The notes under the pieces are model-generated. The model searched no databases. It was given only the letters and a program-made list of their open reading frames with translations, and was not told where the DNA came from. DNA of 64,000 nt. Origin: Phoronis australis. Taxonomy: Eukaryota > Phoronida > Phoronidae. This document shows, in pieces, positions 1 to 11,175 of the stretch. The stretch lies in the NCBI GenBank assembly GCA_002633005.1, contig NMRA01000053.1, positions 124,001 through 188,000 on the forward strand, in the 5' to 3' direction. Every line of letters starts with the position of its first letter. The stretch's first letter is position 1. The position numbers and the translations under genes are program-made.

Positions 1-489
1 AACAGTATTAGAGTAATGTCTGCAATTGTTGTTGATGATTAAGCCAATCATAGCCTACAGGTAAATGCGAATAATTTACATCAAGTCCCAGTTAGAAGTA
101 GCCAGGAAACTAAGAAGTACATGTACCCGTGGTAAGCAGCTATAATTGACAAAATATCTGCAAGTAATGGAGTGAAAACTTCACTAATCACCAACAATCA
201 AGCTTAAAATTTACAAGAGAGGAAACAATGAGTTCAAATAGCTTCCAGTGGTGCAATTTCGGACAAGAAAATTGTCAAAACTGTCCATGTTACAAGGGTT
301 TCTAACATTGTAGTCAACAACCATAATTTTTCTAAAATTTCTCACTTGGTACACTAGCTATGATACACAACTTCAAAGCACTAACTATGTGGAGATATGA
401 ATCTTTTATGAAACAAGAGCGACGCGGAGCGTTGAAATGCGCCCACAAATGCACCGCAAACGGTACGCTTTTAGGGGGGTTTATTATTA
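1..489. other. Non-coding stretch at the left edge
   Basis: AT-rich, no gene seen. The motif TGCGCCCACAAATGCACCGC near 440 recalls the palindromic boundary of the adjacent monomer array. Confidence 0.5.
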
Positions 490-1660
490 TTATCATGGCC
501 ACTAGATTGTGCAAAAGACGTTGAATCCATACGAAACAGGAACATGCCACCATTACTTTAAAAAAAAGCTATTTATCAAATTTCGTAATAATCTGTCAAG
601 AAACATCAGAGAAACAAAGGAAAGCGGAAAAAATGAAATTGCCACTAAGCCGGGGGGCACAGCATTTGTCTCATCCATCTGACAGTCATCGTCGTCTGTT
701 GTTAACTTCAAAAAATACACTTACTAAATTTATTAATTTAAGATCCTGGAGAGGGCTTATGGATGCAAAACAAAAAAAAATTGTGACTAAGAGGCGCCAT
801 GGTAGTCAAAGTCGTCGTCAACTATACTTTTCACAATGAGAACATATACGCCAATATTCACAATCATCCTCAGAATCGTTTGGTTGATACAGGGCAGACA
901 CCAAAAAACAGACTCGAAAACAACAAAAATGGCCACTAGGTGGTGCAAAATACCTTGAATCCATCCGAAAACAAAAGGATACCGTCATCACACCAATAGA
1001 TGCCTATGTTCCAAAAAAATCAGTAGAGGACCTTTGAAGATACAGAGGTAAACGTAAAAAACTAAAATTGTCACTAGGGGGCACACCGGTATTCAGATTC
1101 ATACAAAAGTCGTCGTCGACGGTTGTCAACTTCACATAAGTACACTTGATAAATTTAGTAAAGATCCTGCAGAGTGTTTAGGAGATACAGCCATGAGCGC
1201 AAAAAAAAAACAAAAGTGCCACGGAAGTGCCACAGTAGTTGAAGTCGTCAGAAAATCATCGTTAGCCATCCTCTTTCAAGTAAGTACATGCCAATTTTCA
1301 TAATCACCCTTGATTGATAGAGGGGCAGACGCCATAAATAGTAAAAATGGCCACTAGGTGGCGCAAAATACCTTGAATCCAACCGAAAACAGGAGGACAG
1401 CATTGTCGCACTAATAGATGCCTATATGCCAAATTTTATGAAAATCCGTTCAGGACCTTTGAAGCAGAGGTAAACATAAAAAACTAAAATTGCCACTAGG
1501 GGGCACATCATTAGTCGGATCTGTCTGAAAGTTTGCTCATACCGTCCCATCCATGAAACACATATGCAAAATTTCATGAAAATACGTCTCCGGACGTACG
1601 GCGAGACGAATCGGATGGGGATGACGGTATAATTCATCCACATATAAATATGTGGGCGCA
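490..1660. repeat. Inverted copy of the ~150-bp monomer array
   Basis: On the - strand this region repeats the monomers of 19430-20550, including CCACTAGG(T/G)GGC motifs at each unit end and the CCGTTCAGGACCTTTGAA type core. It ends near 1625-1660 in the palindrome ATCCACATATAAATATGTGGG, the counterpart of 19408-19438. Open frames inside it are repeat by-products. Confidence 0.75.
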
Positions 1661-3149
1661 TAAAAAGAAGTAAGATTTTATCGTAGGCAAGGACAACAGT
1701 AAAAGCCTAAAAGATCAAAAGCATAAAATGAAAGCCCTATGAGGAAGGGCTTTCACTGGCAAAATTAACTGAGGGGAATATGACGACGAAGGCAGCGACA
1801 CCTTAGACGACAATGACCACAAAACAAACTATGATGCTGAAGATCACGACATTGCAGAGACTGACAACAACACTGTCAATTCTGCCATGCAACACCAACA
1901 CCAACAACTACACCAAAGACGAAGATGCCATCCTTAACGCCAATGACAATGCTAAAGCACCTACAGTGTATAATGATTTCAAATCTGAAAACACTAAAGA
2001 TGCCACGACCAACAAAATCAATGATCCCAGCTATGGTAACAGCACAGACGTTGATCATGCCTCAAGATGACCACGGCAGGCCATGAACAATAACATCGGC
2101 AATACCAATGACGCGATGGAATGAGTTTTTCACTGCAATCAGCATTCCGATATGAAGTTCAATAGGTAAATCACTTACTGAAAAGTAAGCATTCTGAGTG
2201 TCTGGTAAGTCAGACGTTTCTGCTCTCTCTATACACATGACTTTTTTACTGACTGGATTTCTCACGTCAGGTTGACATGATTCTAGAATTAGGTCGTACA
2301 CCACTGAGAGCTCACCCTTGATCCCTGTTCAAACTTTGCCGTCTGGTTTTAATGTAGACGGCCTCCTTAACCTTCCTTGAGCACTAAGTGTTCCTCTCTG
2401 GAAAGGATTCTGGTGTTACACTTGTCGATAGTGTGTCCAATGTTGTGGGTGTGTTCCAGTCAGTGAACAAGGCCAAGAGGGTGGACATGTTTGATTTACC
2501 AGACTTAATGCTTTTCAGTAAGTGATTTACATTACAAAGATGACCCCTGTAGCCAATATCTTACACAACTGATTAACAAAATTCTGGCATTTATGGTTGG
2601 AGGGCCAGCTCTCTTGTGTTTGATAATTGATCTAATCTCCAATAAGATCGTATCTAGCCTGACTGGGCTGTGCTATTAAAATAAAAGCAAAGTTATAACA
2701 TATTTGAACATAATGGTGATCACGTTTAGATTTTGAATCGCCAAAATCGCCCAACTAAAACCGAAGTTACGACAATCTATTCTTTCCGAACGTACCAAAC
2801 TGCTCTGGGTTTGACTGTGTTCACACGTGGTCTGTAATAAGCCTGGTAGATAATTGGCCTGCCTGTAGTCATACCAGACAAAAGACTGTGCTTGGCAGTT
2901 AACAAAGATGCTAGATCTTAATTATCACACACTCACAACCCTCCAGGTCTGGTAAAGTCACTGAACGGGAGAACGCCGTCATGACTTATTGAAGAACACC
3001 AACGACAGCCTTGAAAATAATAACATCACCAAAACCACCACTGATGTGATTGCAATCACTGTAATCATTATAAAACAGTAACAAAATTTGTAAAGAATCA
3101 GAAAGGCTTGACTAGTACTACAGGGCCAATCAACAAGTAAGCGAGGAAT
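1661..3149. other. Non-coding intergenic stretch
   Basis: Short open frames only; the repetitive ACAACAC/CAACAAC composition at 1800-1930 produces them. No recognisable protein, RNA or repeat ends. Confidence 0.5.
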
Positions 3150-4330
3150 TGTCTATCAATAAAAGAGTGATGGTCAGAAACTTTGAAATATTTCAAGAAT
3201 GGTCAGTTGCACAGATAACTTGTGTAGTGCTTGGCGAGATATGTATACGGTATGTGCGTTTGTCTTTGTGTTTGTGTTTGCGTGTGCGTGTACCAATTTC
3301 ATAAAAGATCTGTCAAAGAACGTCTGTGTTACGGCACCGTAAACAATTACCATCACAGTGCCACCTTATGTGTAATTCAAATAAAATGCAACCATTCCCG
3401 AGATAATAAGTCACATTTTGCATACAAATGTCAAGTCAATCAAATGAAAAATATGGCACGTGTCAATGCAAAACACAGTAGGGTCTAGAACCGGTGTTAT
3501 TCTTCACCCCTGAAACAACTACTGCACGCCTGCTAGCATGCCATCGTCAGAACCTAGTCAGCAGTAAGTCAGAACCAATCTGAAAATAGCATGTTAGCGC
3601 ATTCCAGATAGCCTTTAATGAGACCTATCTACACATTAAATTAGAGAAGAATCTTAGGACCGTGCACCTAGAGCTCTGCAAAGCAAAAAATCAAAAAAGG
3701 TGGATGTCAAATGGCTGTCTGGTGTTCTATTTTAACCGAAGGCAACAGGTTTCGAACTGTTCATGAACTAAATGTTGTGTGTACATTTTGTGTCAATCCG
3801 TCGTGGGAGTAACAGGGAGGGTATAGAACCCGTGTTGTTCTTGAACCTTGAGATGTGTGACTGCTGAAGTCTGAGAAATATACCAGTGTCGTGGCTTAAT
3901 TAATCACAACTAAATCATGAATATCTCAAGAATAGTAAGTTGGAGCAAGTAACTTCCTTCAGACTTTTTGTATGAGAACTATTCACAAATTTCAGAAAGA
4001 TTTTTCCAATAGCGCAAGAACTACGGCACGAGAAATCAGTCAATAAAAGAGCAGTCGTCGGTAGGTTGAAGCGAAAAACATGAGAAACACTCCTCCAGAT
4101 AGCCCTTTAAGAGACCTATCTACCAACAAAATTTAGAAGAATCCTTCAAACGACTGCAGAGCTAAAGCTCTGTGAACCAAAAAATTCGAAAAACGATTGT
4201 CACCTTTGTTCTGATTTGGCCCAAAACAATAGGCCTTGAGATTTTAGTGAGATACATATTGTGTGTAAACTTCACATCGATTGGGGGGAAAATATGACCA
4301 GTGGCGTTCCTATAAACAAACTAGTCACAA
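3150..4330. repeat. Diverged tandem-like repeat region
   Basis: Several stretches recur in the same orientation: CAGATAGCC(T)TTTAA...GAGACCTATCTAC near 3607 and 4096; AGGGT.TAGAACC.GTGTT near 3478 and 3815; TCAAGAATrGT near 3193 and 3925; CAATAAAAGAG near 3158 and 4045. The units are strongly diverged and of mixed spacing. A short (GTTTGC/GTGTTT)n microsatellite lies at 3250-3292. Confidence 0.5.
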
Positions 4331-5396
4331 AGATATCAAACTTCACTGCAAAGCAACACACTTAACTGCCAAGTAATGAAAGCACTCTAAAGAGCTACAT
4401 TTGGTGAAACTCGATGCAAAATGATTATGGTGAAGCTGGATAATGATGATGATGATGAAAATGAATAAGAAGTGTATCCTTGTACTGCACAAAAGTTTTA
4501 GACAGATGCATGCAGCTAACCTTAACTTACAGGCCCCATGCAGCACCTTTTTTGGTGTTACTTGCAAAATTAAATCAATTATTCTCCAAGTAAACTACTC
4601 AAAAATACAATGCTCACGTCAATTAATTATGAATAACCTGGAAGGAAAACTACAAAACCAGGTATTTCGAATATGTTTAAGACACTTCAATTTGTGACAA
4701 ACATTATGAATTTGCAAATTTTCATCAACATCCGATCAAAGAACCTGGTAGACATCACGGTAAACACGGTAAGAAAAACAAAATTGCCTCTAAGCAACTC
4801 TGCAGTGGTCGCGCTTTATGAAAATCCACGTCAGTTGTACTCTGCTCAGTAGAAACAAATACCTCCAGTGTTACTCCTAGCTCGTCGTTTCATCATAGTT
4901 TTGATCCGCGAAGTTCCATCCTTCTGCTGTTGCATTATGGGATTGAGGCACTCGACAATGAATTGAGTTACAAAACAAGCTTCGACTCCATCTTGCTTCC
5001 ATCTGAAAAATTACAAGAAACAGATGTAACATTACTATGAAATAAACATTCTACACAGCATCGACAGCAATTCCTCGCCTATGTAGCACACAAACTTTAT
5101 TTCGTCAAATTTCCGAAATAAAATATAAAAGATTGATACAATTTTAAGGTGTATTACTAATCTATTACTAGTTGGGTGTGTACTGTGCAGTCGGTGGTCA
5201 AAAAAGACACTTTTGATCAAGTTCAGATTGTTTGCACTATAAGAAATCAACATTTGAAAATTGAAAAACGGCAATTTTGGTGATCATTTTTTTGTTAAAA
5301 CATGTGAAAAACTACTGCAGCTTAATAGTTAGTGCAAGAATACAACAAAAACCCACGGTCCAAGGGGAGTTCAGTTTCATTTTTATCCTTAACCAG

Positions 5397-5503
5397 TTGA
5401 GTAGTAATGACCGTTCAATGCAACACTACGTCCCCAATAATGGGCAGCCACTGGTCAATGTGCATGTTGGGCCTACGTCTTTGTTTTTCTCAATTGAACC
5501 GAG
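5397..5503 (+). CDS. Weak candidate exon, possibly Cys-loop receptor-like
   Basis: A pyrimidine tract and AG (ends 5396) and a GTGTGA donor (5504) bracket an open 107-nt stretch containing YVPNNGQPLVNVHVGPTSLF. The P-N-G-Q-P-x-V-x-V pattern recalls the start of the ligand-binding domain in Cys-loop ligand-gated channels, but no partner exon, signal peptide exon or membrane exon was found nearby, and the downstream sequence is not convincingly coding. It could be a chance open frame or a gene relic. Confidence 0.2.
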
Positions 5504-8500
5504 GTGTGAAGCACAAGTAACACTTCTATTTTTCATTGCCGTCATCACGCAGAATCTACATGGGGACATACACATTAACATCAAATTTTGTCAACACTAC
5601 AATTCCACAACCATAAAAGTGATTCTTTCCATCTACAAACATAAGGACTTGTTTTTTCAAACTGTAGCCCATGTCCTTGATGCTTGGTAACGATTCTCAC
5701 TCATCAGATTTTGTGGGAGGTGAATACCCTCGACCTGTTCACGATATAACCCTAGCTCGCAGGCCTCCTCAGGCTGCAAGGAGTTCCCACAGTTATGCGT
5801 CACACCCCCATCAACTCCGAAGGCTCACTATTCCGAAAGTTCAGTGCTCGGAAAGTTCACTACAGTAACTCTGAATGTCTGCTAATGAAGGGGAATGTAC
5901 ATACATAAAGTAGTCTCTTTGTGTCCATTTAGTGAAGACTGGCAGGGACAGGGTAGCCTATTACACGTAATTTTCGATCCAGCCAAGTGCGTGGTTACGG
6001 TGCCGGCAGTGGCCGAGGTTGATGCATGATAGGGAATAAACTTTTCCGTGAAATGATAGGATCAAGACATATGGATTTGGTGAATGTATCGATTCGGATA
6101 ATTAATTAATATTCCTACTTTATATTCTTTTAAAAATGCAAGTATGAACTCATTTTGGGTATTCATAAGACATGTTTAAAGCCCAATTTTGCATGCACAG
6201 GATGTTGTTTTTGGTGGGTACATTAAAGCATCTAATAACCAAAGTATTGTATTTTAAATACAAAAACTACACTCACATCCAACAATTTTTATGTATAGTT
6301 AGCGCTCAAAGTAGTGCACCTTCGGAGTAATCAGTGGGCTGTTCCCGTTTCCACCCCCACAAAGAAATTGGTAAATATGGCAAGTTGCTGAGAGGCTTAG
6401 TAATATATGCAAGTGTGAAAATTAAGTTATGCTAATAGGATTTATTTACACTAAACATAGAAATTACCTTATCCGACAGAGTGCATGAAATATCATATCA
6501 AGCAATGTTGCAAACCAAAACATTTTTAAACCCGGTGTTCTAATTGAACCACTCTATTCTAGCAAGATGGCGCCACAATCAACTAAAGTGGAGGTGCTCG
6601 ATGAGATAACAATGCTGACTTGTGGGATAGAATTCACTGTTTATGTTCTATATTTACAGCGAAGATGATTTTTTTCATAGCAAGTGCTTCGCGAATGTCT
6701 TGAGTCGATCTACAGAATTCACTCCTGCCCTCAGTAGTCTCGCTAGGAGGCATGCTTTGCTTGCAATGCACGGCAATACTGCCTCACGAACTCTTGGGAG
6801 TCTTGGATACTTTTCTTGCACAAAACTAGGTTTACTGAACACATGCCTGAAAGGCTACATCATAATATTACCGGCTAGGAATAAGAGCCAAGTCCACACG
6901 ACTGGTGGACCTTAGTCCACCAACACTACCACAATTCTTTACACTTGAAACAATTGTTCCGAATATGCAACAGGCCTACTGGTTCAATTTAAAACGCGAT
7001 TCATTTTATGTGTCCCTGACCCTACCCTGTCCTTTGTGATGTGCGCAGAAATTTGCTGACGAATATGAATGACGATGTCAGAGTAGTTAGATTATTTCAA
7101 AGCCACTGCAACAATAGTCTGACCATGAAAGCAACTAATTTGGTCCTAAATTTAACTGAAATAATCATCGCCGCCGGTTCAGTGAACATGATTCGCCTCT
7201 CTGTAGGCGTAGGCCTGCGGCTACGCTTTCAAACCCGGGCGCATTGCCGAATGGCATTGCCGGTGCAATGCAAAGAGAATATTCCGCATGATCACGGCAG
7301 CAGAAATTAAGTGTCATTTGACTTTTCACGCGTTTTACTTCAGATCATAACAGTTACAGCAATGTGCACGGCTATTATGCAGTCAAAGCTTTCATCTCAG
7401 TACTGAAGCCCAGTTAAATATAATGCCTTCACTTACTCATGCAAACGATGCGGAAGGAAAACAACATTCCCTGTGGATTTTCTTTTCTTTATTTACATAC
7501 TTTAATAATAACTGAGAAGTTAACCAATCACACCCGAGGACACAATGAATGGCGTGGTTGAACAACCAATGAAATGCGGTAACATTAGTCTTCGTGAAGT
7601 CGCTGACCGAACAGAAAAAAATCAATAGTTTACTTATAAATAATTGAACTAATACGTGTTTTGTTGGCTCAAAATATGTACTGTCACTTCAAAGAATGCC
7701 TTATTTCTGCTACCAACAATATTCACCTAAATAGGTGATGGCAAAAGTGTCGAAATAAGCGAACATCTGAACCATGTTGTTTAGCAGAAAATCATTATGC
7801 CCGTTCGGGATGAACGCGAGGTTGCACACAAACTTCCAATGTGGCGAGCAGACTGCATCCTGATGTGGTACTACTTTGTTTGTGAAACAGTGTTTATAAT
7901 TAAACAGCTGATAAATTGAACGTTGGCGAAACCAAGTGGTGAAAAGTCGGTTGCTGAATCAAATTTCCAAAATGGCGTGTATAATAAGCCAAATTCATTC
8001 GACATTTTTGACATGGCCCTCGAAATAACACAACTTCCTCGCGGATGAATTGTAAGAAACGTGTAAATTTCATCCATCTCTAATTTGCTTTAAATGGCAC
8101 AGGAATCGAATACAGAGACAGGATTGGATTATTTGCATTTTTTGTCATTTTGTTAATATGTGACTGAAATTTTTGAAGCCAAACGGGGTTTTCCAATGTT
8201 GAAGTGGGTCACCGTACCGGTGAGTAAAATGTCAATGGTGCGCGTCATTATTACAAGCGAAGAAAAACAGTCGGCCATCTTTGAGTAGACATTTGTAAAA
8301 AATTATTTGTATAAAATACAAATAATCTTCACCATGTTTTCTAATATAGGTTAACATGTAAGTATCTTGTCATCTAGTGATACCATGGACCAGTTTATTT
8401 TGTATTTGTTCTTGTGAAACTGTAGTTTTTAGGGATTTTATTTTTACTTCCTCCATCAAAATTTTTGCAATTGGGCACCGAAAATGACGTCGTAAATGGT

Positions 8501-9649
8501 TTTTCTCTTCATTAGATATCCACTTGTTTGGGTGTGTTTTGATTAATTGTTTGTCCGTCATAACATGTGTGGTTCATAATTGTCAGAAATGGGGCTGTGT
8601 AATAGAATTTTGGATGTTGTACATGGGGGTTTCCCCAAAAATTAAAGGGAATTCCAGGATAGTGAATCGCCTTGGTTTAGACCGTTTAGATCTAACATAT
8701 TTTATTCTAAGATAGTTGTGTTGATTATCACTTGTGCTTCAGAATTTTATGTAGTGGAACTTCACCACTAGCTTGGTTGCTGCGGTAGTTTGTCAATCTT
8801 GGTTTTATTGTTGAACAGATCTCTGTTCTGGTAACTGGTAACTGCTACTGTCAGTGTGCCAATTTCATATTGCTAACTAATCCTACACCTACGGCGCTAG
8901 TGAGTCGCTTCTAGCATTTGAGAAGTCCAAAGTGTACTATTCTGGTAGAAAATTTCTTCTTCTTTCCGATGATGTGCATATTTCTTGAAATTAACTAAAA
9001 CGGTAGATTGACACATAAGCTGTCAGCCAAGTTAGACTTCCAATTATTTGCTAGAAAGACAAAAAACAGATCATGTGAGACTTTGGCCCAATTTGGTGAC
9101 CTCCTGAGTCAGATCTTTTTAACTTTCGTATCCATGGTTTTACTGACCAAAATTTATTCTTGGTATTACCAAGACTGTTCGCAGTAATTAAAACTGCATT
9201 TCCTTGTGTTAGGTTGTCTAAAAATCAAAACTATAGTACCCTGCCAAATCAGTCTTGAATTTTTCCTTTAATTCGAACCTGTTTAGCTCGCTTAAACAGA
9301 AATGGAATTACGCCTTTTACTCGTTTAAGTTAAGTCGTAATACTGATGATAGTGATAAGATTCTGTTCAGCGGTTCATCCAAGTTTAAACAAATAAGGCG
9401 ACCGGGACCCTGTAAGTGACTGTTGCCATATTGTGGAGACATGGGTTGGCAAACAGGTCGCACATACATCTTGCATCATATCTTAACCTACTTTTTATTC
9501 TGGACAGGCATGCTCCCACAGTTGCAGCTACCGAGTGAGTTAAAAGAAACACGAATGTTTATTTTTTGGACTTCCAAATGTTGAACAGGGCAACCAAGCT
9601 ATTATTTGGATGGCTGCTATATGAAAGCCTGATTCCAGTTGCATTACCA

Positions 9650-9895
9650 TCAACAACATAAACCATCAGCGACTAAAGAAAAGTCTTGAGAGTTTATTGG
9701 AATTGGCCAACCTTAAAATTTCAAATAAAAAAATGGCCCACATGCGCATTGCATGTGATTAGAGTTGCCGGCATATATGGCAACAATTCAAGATCATGTA
9801 AGCGTGGTAATGGTTTTAAACTCTAAGGCACTCTTGTTGAAAATTCAACATTGACAGCTAAATAGCGTGGAAATGCCCCTTTAAACATAACACAA
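9650..9895. repeat. Dispersed repeat related to 39277-39450
   Basis: The stretch GAGCGTGGTAATG-like, then TTGACAGCTAAA and GGGGAAATGCCCCTTTAA-like at its right end, recurs at 39350-39450. The left end was not defined here. Confidence 0.5.
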
Positions 9896-10209
9896 GGTTA
9901 TTTCATGAAGACCATCTGGAGTATTTATGAGTTATAAACATTGTCTCAGTACTGTTCATAGCAGGCCTTCATCTAGCAGGGGTCGAGGGTGCCCTAGCTA
10001 ATATGCCTTGTTCACCATTCGGATGCCCCATGTCAATGGAACACCTCTGGTTACAGGACACCCACTTGTTATAAGGGCTCAGAGGATCAGTGATAGCCTG
10101 ATTGCCATCTAATAAGCTGAACTATGCCGATGGACAGTGCTACATTTCATCATTGTTCAATTGTCAGTTAATGACAAAACACACTGTAACAGCAACTCAA
10201 CTTGGGGTC

Positions 10210-10312
10210 AGAAAAAACGGTCACATGCCATTGGTCATGGACACCCTGAGAAATTGGGAACCCATTTTGAGCACCCCATTGTTAAAATCCTGGATAAACA
10301 CCTGTATTAAGT
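10210..10312 (-). repeat. Dispersed repeat, inverted relative to 63002-63100
   Basis: The reverse complement shares, in order, TTTATCCA.GATTTT, GGGGTGCTCAAAATGGG, TTCCCAAT and CAGGGTGTCCATGA with the left part of the element at 62998-63492. The family is therefore present at least twice in the window. Confidence 0.55.
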
Positions 10313-10752
10313 AACAGTCATAAGTATCTAAAATATAACCCCGTTTGGTTGTGTCAGCAGAACTATACCTTGACCACTTCAATTCAGTTGCGAGTTAGTT
10401 CTCACTTTCAATTGAATATTGAAACAGATGCTGTTGTGGCAGAAATTGTTTTAGTATTATGAGATCAATTTAATTAGCAAATTATTTTGATTTCACATTT
10501 ATGTAATAAGTGGATAGGAACTGCCTGTTTTCTATTCATGATTCACATTGTAGATGTAAAGTAACACATTTTTGAAGTTGCTAGCTGTCCAATAGGAGCT
10601 AAGTAGACTGGGCTGGTTTTAATCTTTTATTCATCGCATTGTTACAGACACCTATTCAGTTATGAAACGGTTTAATGGGCAGAGGTTATCCTGCTTTCAT
10701 TTTGTTAATTTTCTTAATTATTGATATTGTTAAATGTAAGTTCGGCATAATT

Positions 10753-10817
10753 CTGTGCTGTGCTGTGCTGTGCTGTGCTGTGCTGTGCTGTGCTGTGCTA
10801 TGCTGTGCTGTACTGTA
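10753..10817. repeat. (CTGTG)n microsatellite upstream of INO80D
   Basis: About nine or ten perfect CTGTG units followed by variant CTGTA units, 100-160 bp upstream of the start exon. The Cys-Ala-Val-Leu frame across it is not coding. Confidence 0.95.
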
Positions 10818-10911
10818 CTTTACTATGGCAAAAGTTGAGCAAAATCCTGGACTTCAACTAACATGATCTTGTATGTATGAGTCTCCCACTGAAATGACAT
10901 CAACTTTTTAG

Positions 10912-10951
10912 ATTCACCTCCATCATGCCAGTGGACAGCTTCCAGTGAATC
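10912..10951 (+). promoter_or_regulatory. INO80D: INO80D 5' UTR stretch and start-codon context
   Basis: A pyrimidine-rich AG acceptor (AG at 10910-10911) lies just before this stretch, so the start exon probably begins at 10912 with an untranslated exon upstream. An in-frame TGA at 10946-10948 sits one codon before the codon preceding the ATG, which makes ATG 10952 the only possible start in this frame. A is present at -3. The upstream noncoding exon was not located. Confidence 0.6.
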
Positions 10952-11175
10952 ATGTTCCAAGGTAGCAACGTTCACTACTCGCCCATCGACCACAAGCCGT
11001 TATGCTCGTACAGCGTCAAGCTGTGCAAACAGCGCCGGCTCAACGGCTACGCGTTCTGCGTACGGCACATCCTAGAAGACCCGACGGCACCGTTTAAACA
11101 GTGCGACTATGTGCTGAATGGCAAGGCTGGGCAGCAGCGATGTACCAACGCCATACCCAACGATAAGGAGCGCAG
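10952..11175 (+). CDS. INO80D: INO80D coding exon 1 (first Cys/His module)
   Basis: Encodes residues 1-75 (codon 75 split after two bases). It carries CSYSVKLCKQRRLNGYAFC, with H39 closing the first quartet, then C51 and C64 of the second. Donor is GTGGGT at 11176. GC content is clearly above the flanks. The 3' 95 bases recur at 11624-11718. Confidence 0.93.

Larger units (their letters stand above)
4331..10911. other. Intergenic region upstream of INO80D
   Basis: Apart from the weak candidate exon at 5397, the dispersed repeats near 9960-10312 and a microsatellite at 10753, nothing was recognised. A donor-like ACCG/GTGAGT at 8219-8220 and a YY1-like GTCGGCCATCTT (8271-8282; minus-strand AAGATGGCCGAC) could mark an untranslated first exon or promoter of INO80D, but this rests on short motifs only. 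Confidence 0.4.

Noticed and set aside
5277-5690. 137-codon frame taken as a whole protein
   Set aside because: Only the middle, between splice-like sites, has a recognisable pattern; both ends look like AT-rich non-coding sequence.
10675-10866. Open frame rich in Leu-Cys-Ala-Val
   Set aside because: Translation of a CTGTG microsatellite.
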